A DNA stretch of 64,000 bases from Prochilodus magdalenae (Eukaryota > Chordata > Actinopteri > Characiformes > Prochilodontidae), in NCBI GenBank assembly GCA_024036415.1, contig JAMWET010000024.1, positions 496,001 through 560,000 on the forward strand. Direction: 5' to 3'. A program made the position numbers and the translations under genes. Below the pieces are notes generated by a model. That model ran no database searches and was not told where the DNA came from. It saw only the letters and a program-made list of their open reading frames with translations. Positions 1 to 10,700 of this stretch are shown in pieces. Position 1 is the first letter of the stretch. Each line of letters opens with the position of its first letter.

Positions 1-440
1 TGTGTTTGCAGGGGGCAGAAGAGGGAGGTAGTGTAGAACAAGGAGAGAGTTCAGCATCCTGACAGCCTGGTGGAGGGAGCTATCTGCTGGTCCTAGCTCC
101 TGGGCTCTGCAGAAGATCATGGGTGCCAATGATCTTCTCTGCTGCTCTAACGGTGTGCTGGAGGGCCCTGCGGCAGGATGCTGTGCAGGCCCCATAACAC
201 AGTGATACAGCTGGTCAGGATGCTCTCTGTGGCCCCTCTGTAGAAGGTGCACGTGATGGCGGTGGGGGCTATAGCTCTTTTTATCTTGCGGAGAAAGTAG
301 AGTCGCTGATGAGCCTTCCTGATCAGTGAGGCTGTGTTGTGCACATCCAGGAACTTGGTGCTGCTCACTCTCTCCACAGCTGTTGATGGACAGAAGAGTA
401 TGCTGGGTGTGAGTTCTCCTGAAATCCACAACAATCTCCT
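1..440 (-). mobile_element. LINE (non-LTR retrotransposon) 3' remnant
   Basis: Translated on the minus strand, the segment gives the end of a fish LINE reverse transcriptase: KFLDVHNTASLIRKAHQRLY, then FLRKIKRA, FYRGATESILTSCITV. The downstream 3' region reads toward position 1. Only the C-terminal piece is present. A second copy of similar type lies at 36260-36970. It sits just upstream of the first visible exon of gene A and may explain why no signal-peptide exon is found there. Confidence 0.75.
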
Positions 441-709
441 TCACCTTGTCTGCGCTCAGAGGGAGATTGTTAGGTTTGCACTATGAGGTGTTTGCTCACC
501 TCGTTCCTGTAGTTTGTCTCATTGTTGTTGCTGATGAGACCCACTACCCACTGCTTGTGTTGTCCACAAACTTGATAAAGATATCAAGTTATTTACATGC
601 TGTTTACATTACCAGTACATTAGGAACAACCGCTAACGTATACATGCCCTTATTATTTTCATAGTTGATTGTATTGTATTTTCATTCTATTTTCTTCCTT
701 CATTTACAG

Positions 710-1024
710 GTGTTGTCAGGTTGGTGGATGGAGGCAGGCGCTGTGCTGGAAGAGTGGAGATTCTTAACAATGGACAGTGGGGAACTGTGTGTGAAGATGG
801 CTGGCATATGACAGATGCAGCAGTGGTGTGTAGAGAGCTGGGCTGTGGTGAAGCTGTAGATATAACAGATAGTTCTGTTTTTGGACCCGGATCAGGAGTG
901 TTCTGGATATATGGAAGGGCCTGTGATGGATCAGAGTCTACAGTGAAAACATGTGGAGGAAGAAATATGAAACAGTTTAAAACTGACTGTGATCATACTA
1001 ATGATGTTGGAACAGTCTGTTCAG
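710..1024 (+). CDS. Gene A exon: SRCR domain 1
   Basis: Acceptor tttacag, donor CAG/gtaagc, phase 1/1, 315 bp. Encodes [18 protein letters not shown], then [18 protein letters not shown], ending TVCSG, with the eight cysteines of a group B SRCR domain. It pairs with domain 1 of gene B: both have ESTV before the sixth cysteine where later a-type domains have ESTL. That suggests it is the true first domain and not an internal one. Confidence 0.9.
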
Positions 1025-4000
1025 GTAAGCTAGACCAACCATCTCAAATTACATAAATGTTGTAGCAATTTATTTATTTAATTTTGATATCTGTCTAATC
1101 TATACATATATACATACATACATATACACACACACACACACACAGACACACACACATACATACATACATAAATATATGCATGCCTAACTAACTAAATAAA
1201 GAAATAAATATCAGCAGCAATATGTAGCATTGATGTGTCAGGATATCGTCGCTGTCCAACGAAAAACATGTATCTCCATTTTTGTCCATTTTGACTTTTA
1301 TGCATCATTTGAAAACAGCCGCTGCCATTTACACACTGTGAGATTAACATGATGAATGGAACAACTGAAATGGCCCAGAAGTGCTCGGAAGGATGTCTGG
1401 TTCCATTGACTTTAAAATCATATAAGGTTTTTGGCCTCTCCTGTAAAGTTGCCATTTCGGAGATACATGTTTTTCTTTGGAAAGCAGCGATATATGAGAT
1501 ATGCTGTTATCACTGCCACGGGAACAGAACCATGTAAATTTCATGATGATATGAATTTTTCTGCTTTAGAACAATTCATATTTAACCTGGATTAATAGGA
1601 AAGAATGACAGACAGTAAATTACACTCAGTATAAATGTTGTAAAGATCCACAATATTACATTACCTGGGTGTTTTCTTTTCACAGTATTAATATTTGGCT
1701 AACCAGATTTCAATGGATCAGATATATTAAGTCATACTATAATTATAAATATTGCTGTCATTCTAAATAATGAATTTGGTTTCAAATTATTTAAAAGAGC
1801 ATGCATTAATTGCATACATTGTCAGCTGTTTATGTCAGGTATTTAACACTCAGCATAAAATTGACATCAATCATTATTTACTTACAAATCATTAAAAATC
1901 AAGTATTTTAAACTCATGATATGAGTTTAGTTTAAAATTAGAAATTTAGATTTTAAAGTTGAATTAAAAAAGTGTTTAGTGAAATAAATAAAGTGTTTTC
2001 ATATCATCACCATCATTTTCATAGTATTTTGAGAACATTTCATTTTCTCCATGTCTATGATCTTAGACGTCCGCCTGGTTGGTGGTTCTCACTGCTCTGG
2101 GAGAGTGGAGGTGCTTCATGGAGAGACCTGGTACACGGTGTGTGATGCTGACTTTGACCAGCAGGATGCAGAGGTTGTGTGTCGAGAGCTGGGCTTTGGG
2201 CTTCCTGTGGAGGTGCTGGGAGCAGCTGCTTTTGGTAGAGGGGAGGGTCAGGTGTGGTCAGAGGAGCTTCAGTGTAGAGGCAACGAATCTCAGATTTCCT
2301 CCTGTCCAACATCACCTTCACTCAAACACAACTGCACTCATGACAGTGATGTGGGCCTGGTCTGTGCTGGTAAGAATTGCATATAATCCTGTTTGCTTGG
2401 TTTTCTTTTTGAGCATTTATCATTTGTAACCATTGGCTACCTGGGTTATATAGTAAGAAGAGCTGATAACATGAGAAACAAATGTAGGTATAAGGTAGGT
2501 GCATGTAATACGGTGCCCAGTATTGATATGCACATATTGTAACTCCTTATAGTAAACAGTCATGATTGATGAATGTCTACCAGGGGAGACTATAAAGAAC
2601 ATTGAGTTTATTTCATGTATTAATGCTGTTGCCAGCATAATTATGATGGTGTAATGCCTGTAGTATGGCTATTTTCCTCGTACTTTATTTATTTTTATTT
2701 TTTTTGTGCTTATAAAATTTTGAGATTCACATGGTGGAAGCATGATGGAGGAAGCCATATGTTTTCAGGCTGCTTTACTGGACTGTGTGATTATTTTGAG
2801 AACAATATGTCAAACGTGTATCAAAACATCAGTAGTATGTAACAGGTGGTAGTCTGTATCATAGCAGTCCATGATTTCAAGCTGAAAACCTGTTGGGTAA
2901 TGCAACAAGAAAATGACCCAAAGCTCACAAGTAAACCTGCTGAAGAATGGTTAAAGAAGTCCTGACCTTAACCCTATTGGCATATTGTGGTATGACCTGA
3001 AGAAGGCTGTGAAGGCAATGCATCCCAGTAATACTGATGACCTGAAACACATTTGCAGGGAGGAATTATGAAAATTTTGCCTCATTGTTGTGCAAGTCCT
3101 ATTTGCAGAAACATTTAATATGTCTCACTTTCGGGTTTCCCTGCTGCCTCCGATCTCCTGAAATACATCACCCAGTTTACTCTTTTGGTTTGTTGACTGA
3201 TCTGTTTGATTGTCTGGTTTTTGACTCCTGCTTGTCCTCCTGCTTTTGACTCTGCCTTGCCCTTCGGCCAATGCTCGCTTGTTGCTGTTGAGCCTAGTTG
3301 TCAACTTATAAAGCCCATTCTACTTTTAGGTCTGCGCATGTCAAACTAAGTTTGTTTATTTTGACAAAAACAAGTGACTGCTGCTAAAAAGGGGTCTCTA
3401 GCCTGCATGGTGGATGTTACACAGTGTGCTCATTAAAAGACCTGAAAACTGTTTGTGTGTTATTAGTTTAGATAGATTGTGTTTGTCTATATTCAGATAG
3501 TGATTAGGCTTCATTTTTATTAGTAATTAACAGACATGGGAACAAGTCACTAAGTTGCAAGTAACAAGTAAGTCTCAAGTCTTAACAATCAAGTCACGAG
3601 TCAAGTCCCAAGTCAATACAAGCAAGTCTCGAGTCAAGTCCCAAGTCAATACAAGCAAGTCTCAAGTCTTAAACTTCGAGTCCTAGTCAAGTCACCAGAT
3701 GTCATTTCAATATTTCACATAACTGATGCAGCTGATTCATAGTATATTAAACTGACATAATCATAAATGTTTTTAAAGTTTGTATTTAGTATAACAAAAA
3801 CAACTTGCATCATCTCAAACAGTTCAAACAACAAAGTGCTATTTTACTTAACAGGAACAAGTAGTGCAAATCGTTAATTAAATAATTTGAGGATTAAATA
3901 ACCTGCAAAGTACTGTGCAGCAAACAAAGTACAAAGTACTTACTGTAATCTCTAATAGATATGTACTAAACGCAGTATGGAAAAATGAATGTGACATTAT

Positions 4001-4687
4001 ACCACAGTTTACAGCAACAAAAAGTCAAGGTTTATGGATTAAAAAAAATTAGGAAAGGACAAGAATATCATATGATTCATGATATCATATGAGCTGTTTC
4101 AGTATGCTATAAATTTCTGTAAACAGGCTAACAAAGTACACTACATCATTGTTTCTCAACCCTGGCCCTGGAGGCCCACTGCCCTGCACTTTTTATTGTT
4201 TTCCATTCTCCCAACACATCTGATCCAACTAATCACCTCATAGCCAGCCCATTACTGAGTTAAAATAGGTGTTGAAGCAGAAAAAAAAACAGTAAAATGT
4301 GCAGGGCAGTGGGCCTCGAAGGCCAAGGCTGAGGAACACCACACTATAACGAAGTAGTAGAACACATTCCACCTACAGGAATTTTTAATGACATCACATT
4401 CTAAACCCATAAGCGTTAATTGATGGACCTGTAATACATATATCGTCGCCGTCCAATGAAAAACATGTATCTCCATTTTTTGTCCATTTTGACTTTTATG
4501 CATAATTTGAAAACAGCGGCAGTCGTTTACACTGTGAGATCTACATGATGAATAGACCAACAGAAATGGCCCAAAATTGCTTAGAAAAACGTCTGGTTCC
4601 ATTGACTTACATTAAAATTGAATGAGGTTTTTGGCCTCTCTTGTAAAGCTGCCATTTTGGAGATACTTGTTTTTCCTTGGACAGCGA

Positions 4688-4751
<64 letters not shown>

Positions 4752-7700
4752 CAGCATGTGTGAACTGCTGTGTTTGACACTTTTCTGCTCTATGCTAATT
4801 CACCACGTCGTGGCTGAGATGCTGTGGTTCCTAAACACTTTAATTTTCAGTAAAATCTCTCACAGTGAACGGTGTGAGAGAGGGACGAACAGAGGACAAC
4901 AGCTTTGTTTACATTCGCTGTTGTTTATTATTATGTCGCTACGTTTGCTAGCTTGCTAACTGCTAACTGCTATACGCGAAATATACACAGCACAGACTTA
5001 CTGTTCTTTGTGCAGCCTCAAATGTCGAGTTTGAAGTGGTTGCACCTCCATCTGTGATCTTGACTCCACATGTCTTGCATACCGCAGTTCTTCTTTTATT
5101 TACTACATTATAATCTTTGTAGTTGAACAGGATTATTTTTGGGAGCATGTTGCTCGTCTTCTCCGCACAAATTCAACACTGGCGCCCCCCTCAAAGCTTC
5201 CCGTGATTGGCTGTACGGTTACGGCTTTACTTGTTGCTAGGTTACGGATCATTTGGGCTGAGCGGCTCAGCTCCCTAGCGTTACAGCGCCATTTAATATA
5301 AAATGATCCAGTTACGTGATTCAGTTTTACTTATTCATTATGTTAAAGTAGGGTTGTCAAGTCTTTTCGAGTCTTAAAGCTCAAGTCCGATTCCAAGTCC
5401 AAGTCAGTAAAGGTAAAGTCTAAGTCAAGTCGCAAGTCTTTAGTAATGTTGTCGAGTCAAGTCACAAGTCATCAGTTTAGTGACTCGAGTTGGACTCGAG
5501 TCCAAGTCATGTGACTCGAGTCCACACGTCTGGTAATTAATGCAGGAAATTTGGCTAATTCCAAACACTTACTTTTTCCTTGCAACTATATACTAATTAT
5601 CCAGTGTTAGAAACTCTGCGTCATGTTCTCCAGTGGGGGATTGGGTCATCATGATGGTGGAGGACAGGTAAATCAATGACAGGGCAGATGGGTGGCAAGG
5701 AGGAAAAAATAAAGTTGTTCTTTAATGCCTTCACGTCTGTTCCGCTAAGGTGGGCACCACCTGGCTGAAAACATTCTCTGTGCTTCCAAAATATATTGAA
5801 ATCACCAATACAGTTTAGTCTTTTAAGGCTATAGGTTCCACTCAGAAATATGTTAAGGGCAGACATTTTCAAAAACATCAACAAGATCTATTCTCTCCCT
5901 CAGGCAGTGTGAGATTGGTGGATGGTGGGAGTCGCTGTGCTGGGAGAGTGGAGGTTCTTCATAGAGGACAGTGGGGAACAGTGTGTGGTGATAACTGGGA
6001 TATGAGAGATGCTGCAGTGGTGTGTAGAGAGCTGGGCTGTGGAGAAGCCATAGACACACTGAGTGATGGTCAATTAGAACCCGGATCAGGACCAATCTGG
6101 ATGGATGATGTGGGCTGTAGTGGATCAGAGTCTACACTGAAGCACTGTAGATCAAAAAGATGGGGTAAAAACAATTGTAATCATACTAAGGATGCTGGAG
6201 TTATCTGCTCAGGTAAACTGCCTTATAAATTTATACATATAACTTTAGACTTTATTCAAAAGCTATGGAGAATGCTTTTCATAATAATGTTAATACATTC
6301 ACAGTAAAAGCTTTTTCCTCATAAAAGTAGAACTTCTATCTGACAATAATATTTTAGGAGTCAGGCTGGTTGGTGGTTCTCGCTGCTCTGGGAGAGTGGA
6401 GGTTCTTCATGGAGAGACCTGGTACACAGTGTGTGGTGCTGACTTTGACCAGCAGGATGCAGAGGTTGTGTGTCGAGAGCTGGGCTGTGGGCTTCCTGTG
6501 GAGGTGCTGGGAGGAGCTGCTTTTGGCAGAGGGGAGAGTCAGGTGTGGTCAGAGGAGCTTCAGTGTAGAGGCAACGAGTCTCAGATTCACTCCTGTCCAA
6601 CATCACCTTCACTCAAACACAACTGCTCCCATGACAGTGATGTGGGTCTGGTGTGTGCTGGTAAGAACCAAACTATAGCTGATCATTACTTCTGAATATG
6701 TATGCTACACTGTATGCTAAATGTATGTAGGAGTAACACTATATATGTATGTTTCTTTGCCTCTCTGTCTTTCTTACTACTTACTACCATTATTTGCTTA
6801 GATAGTGTGAGGTTGGTGGATGGCGGTAGCCGCTGTGCTGGGAGAGTGGAGGTTCTTCATAGAGGACAGTGGGGAACAGTGTGTGGTGATAACTGGGATA
6901 TGAGAGATGCTGCAGTGGTGTGTAGAGAGCTGGGTTGTGGGGAGGCTGTAGATGCACTGAGTGATGCTCACTTGGGACCAGGATCAGGACCAATCCGGAT
7001 GGATGATCTGGACTGTACTGGATCAGAGTCTACACTGAAGAGCTGTTTTTTACCAGGATGGGATAAACATAACTGTAATCATAATCAAACTGCTGCTGTC
7101 ATCTGCTCAGGTACATCAATAGATGTATTTTGTTTACTTTTAAATTCATTATAAGCATAAACGTCTTCATTTTGTAATTAATTTAAAGCATTCATATACA
7201 AATCATCTTGGCTATCCTGATAACAGGTGTAAAACTGGTTGGTGGTTCTCTCTGTTCTGGGAGAGTGGAGGTGCTTCATGGAGAGACCTGGTACACGGTG
7301 TGTGATGCTGACTTTGACCAGCAGGATGCAGAGGTTGTGTGTCGAGAGCTGGGCTGTGGGCTTCCTGTGGAGGTGCTGGGAGGAGCTGCTTTTGGCAGAG
7401 GGGAGAGTCAGGTGTGGTCAGAGGAGCTTCAGTGTAGAGGCAACGAATCTCAGATTCACTCCTGTCCATCATCACCTTCACACAACTGCTCCCACATCAA
7501 TGACACAGCATTGGAATGTATCGGTAAGATTTGCATCCTTGGCAGACTTTTCTTTTTCTTTGAGCTACAGCAATAAACATAAGAAGGTTATATACACCAT
7601 TATTTATCATTTTTGATTGTAGTTCTATTTCTATCTTTGTTGTGTCTTTGTATAGGCAGTGTGAGGTTGGTGGATGGTGGCAGTCGCTGCGCTGGGAGAG

Positions 7701-10700
7701 TGGAGGTTCTTCATAGAGGACAGTGGGGAACAGTGTGTGGTCAGGGCTGGGATATGAGAGATGCTGCAGTGGTGTGTAGAGAGCTGGGCTGTGGAGAGGC
7801 TGTAGATGCACTGAGTGATGCTCACTTTGGACCAGGATCAGGACCAACCTGGATGGATGATGTGGACTGTACTGGATCAGAGTCTACACTGAAGAACTGT
7901 AGATCAAGAGGATGGGGAAAACATAACTGTGAACACAGTTTAGATGCTGGAGTCATCTGTGCAGGTAAATTACATTAAGCTTGATTTATTTATTTATTTA
8001 TTTATTCTTGTTTCATAATTTATTAAAGTATTGCCTCATATATATATATATATATATATGAGACAGCCTAAAACTATATAAAAAAAGGAATTTCTTTTCA
8101 TCATTTTGCCACAACTGCTGAATTTAGAAAAGAAAATAGATTTTTTAAAACCTTTAACCCAAACCTTTTATAATCATAGACAGAAAATTCAAATAAATAA
8201 ATAAATCCATACTATATGTGTAAACTCCTATTAATGTTTAATATAAAAAGTTTCTGGCAATCCTAATAAAATTTGATAGCTTCTGTTCTATTTCAGGGGA
8301 GATAACCTTGGGTCTACCCCAATATATTCCAATGTCCATTTTAACATTTATGTAAAATCCACATATTTGGGTTCCACAAGAAGTTCACAAGTAATATTTA
8401 TACATTGCAGCTGATGCACCTAAAGAAACTAATACACATACTAGTAGGGCATTACAAGTTTAACTAATTTAGCAGTATAGCTTAGCTTATAAATGTCCTA
8501 GTGAAAGAAGAAATCGCATGCATTGATCATAGACCTATGTTCAACACATGGTGCTGAATGTTCTTTAACTATGCTATGCCCAGATGTTAAGAGTTCAGGG
8601 GTAAACTTTTTTCAGAATATCCAAAATTCATCATACCTCATGGAATACCTGAGCAGAATTGGCAGGGATTTTTCTCCATTCCATGAAGGATGGAAGTCAT
8701 CATCCAGGGTTGCTGGAGCTGTCTGATCTTCTGAATCTGGATCCAGGAAAAGAGTCTTGTCCAAGATCAGATGAAGGACTTGTTAAGTTCATGAGGCTGC
8801 TGACCATCTTTCACGAGTTTAAAGAGTATTCTTAAATAGTGATCAGACACACACTGTGCCGTTACATGAATCGAACTGAATTAGTTGAGCTAGCTAAAGA
8901 TAGGTTTACTGGTAGTTCCTTATCTCTCTCACTGCCCATGTGGCACAGACTGTAACGGGCCACCCATGAAACTCTTAAAACTTGTGCCACGCTCTACCAC
9001 TCGCAGTAACCAGGCTGATTAAGAACAGCTGGTTACTGCCCTTATAAGGACTGCCCACTGTTCAGACGGTGTGGAGTCTTGATTCTGTTCAGGTCAAGCC
9101 ATGCTTGGTAGTACAGCTTGTACCTGCTCTGAGTTGAGTCGAGTTGCAGTTTGCTCACCAGCCATCTTGGGTTTGCTCCCTCAATGCTGCTTTCAGTTTC
9201 TTTCGCTGTTTTGTTGAAAAATGATCTTTTCTACTTCTCTTTAGCTTCTAAGCTTAGACGATACTCCTTCCCCTTTCCAGAGTATCTGCCCTTTTAGTTT
9301 AGCAATACAAACTGAGTGCCTGCGGTTTGATCGTATTCTTTCTTTTTTTGTTTTCGGCGCCTTTGTTCTCATTTCCCCGCCGTTTCTTTACCCTTTGTTC
9401 ATATTCAGACTGTGCCAGGTTTTTTTCCACTACTGCGGTGGTTCAGCGGTTAGTATGTTGCCCTTGCAGCCCTTCTAACTCTGTCAATGATGGTTTGAAT
9501 CCCCCCAGTTGTATTTTGTTTCTTCCCACGTTGTTTGTCACTTCACTCACATTTTCCTCCTTCGGTGTCAGTTTACTTTCTCCCTTTGCTGATTTTATCC
9601 TTCAAGTTTCTCCGTCAAGCTATTCATTCCCCCAATCAACCACCTGCATCCCATTACCCTTGTGGAGTAGTGTTTAGCACATATGCCTCCCGCATGTAAG
9701 AGTCCACATAAATAAATAAACACGACAACAGTCCAGAAAGGACTCTTTCCCTATAAGGGTTGTTGTTCTGTTACACAGACTGAAGGAAGCTGAGGAGAAA
9801 TAGAGGAGGGGTTCTCTCTTAAAGGTCTTCTCTAGCCCTTTTTGACAACTTGAGCTGAAGAATCTACTTTTCTTGGGTTTCAGCTGGGAATGAAACTTCC
9901 ATGTTATGAACAGTTCAAACAGTTGAACTTAACAGTTCAACAATAGGTGTGCGAACCAGAACAGAGCCTGTTCCTCATTGGTGGAAAAGGGCTATTCTTG
10001 GTGAAGAGAATAACCAGCATAAAGCATAAAGCAAGAGGTCTATTAACATCTGGGACCCCTTTTTCTTTTTTGAAGTGAAGGTCACTTTGAGCATATTTGA
10101 TGACACCTACATCATACAAATCAATCAGCATGTATGATTTAATCATTAGAAAATATATTTTCAGGAGTCAGGCTGGTAGGTGGTTCTCACTGCTCTGGGA
10201 GAGTGGAGGTTCTTCATGGAGAGACCTGGTACACGGTGTGTGAGGCTGACTTTGACCAGCAGGATGCAAAAGTTGTGTGTCGAGAGCTGGGCTGTGGGCT
10301 TCCTGTGGAGGTGCTGGGAGGAGCTGCTTTTAGCAGAGGGGAGGGTCAGGTGTGGACAGAGGAGCTTCAGTGTAGAGGCAACGAATCTCAGATTCACTCC
10401 TGTCCAACATCACCTTCACTCAAACACAACTGCTCCCATGGTAGAGATGTGGGTCTGGTGTGTGCTGGTAAGAACTGATTTCACATTTCAAAGCATAAAA
10501 CAATGTTTTGTGTTCACCACAACTTTTAGTCTCTTGTATCCTATCTATTTTTTTTCTCTTACACACAGAAAGCGTGAGGCTTATGGATGGTGGGAGTCCC
10601 TGTGCTGGAAGATTGGAAGTTTTTCACAGAGGAGAGTGGGGAACAGTGTGTATTTTTGGTGCAAATGTTAGAGCTGCTGCCGTGGTATGTCGAGAGCTGA

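Larger units (their letters stand above)
3531..5532 (-). mobile_element. hAT element with 8-bp target duplication and BED-finger remnant
   Basis: Flanked by a perfect 8-bp duplication GTAATTAA (3523-3530 and 5533-5540). Ends are CAGACATGGG.. and ..CCACACGTCTG, matching as a short TIR, and both subterminal regions carry many AAGTC/GAGTC repeats. On the minus strand 5130-5040 encodes [20 protein letters not shown], the Cys-x2-Cys half of a BED zinc finger as found at the start of hAT transposases. The rest of the transposase is gone. Two smaller elements (4147-4341 and 4443-4690) have inserted inside it. It lies in gene A intron 2 and accounts for most of its length. Confidence 0.85.

Noticed and set aside
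371..434. Possible signal-exon end CTCTCCACAGCTG resembling gene B exon 1
   Set aside because: It lies inside a minus-strand LINE coding remnant, is followed by TTGATGG and not a GT donor, and has no upstream hydrophobic reading frame.
147..434. Small minus-strand gene of 95 codons
   Set aside because: The sequence is the C-terminal part of a LINE reverse transcriptase, not a cellular gene.
6370..6678. Second reading frame across the b-type SRCR exons (open for about 100 codons in many copies)
   Set aside because: It recurs because the exons are near-identical and lacks any domain of its own; a shadow of the SRCR frame.
9327..9677. 116-codon plus-strand frame rich in Phe, Ser, Pro
   Set aside because: Lies inside the pyrimidine-rich solo LTR; composition explains the open frame.
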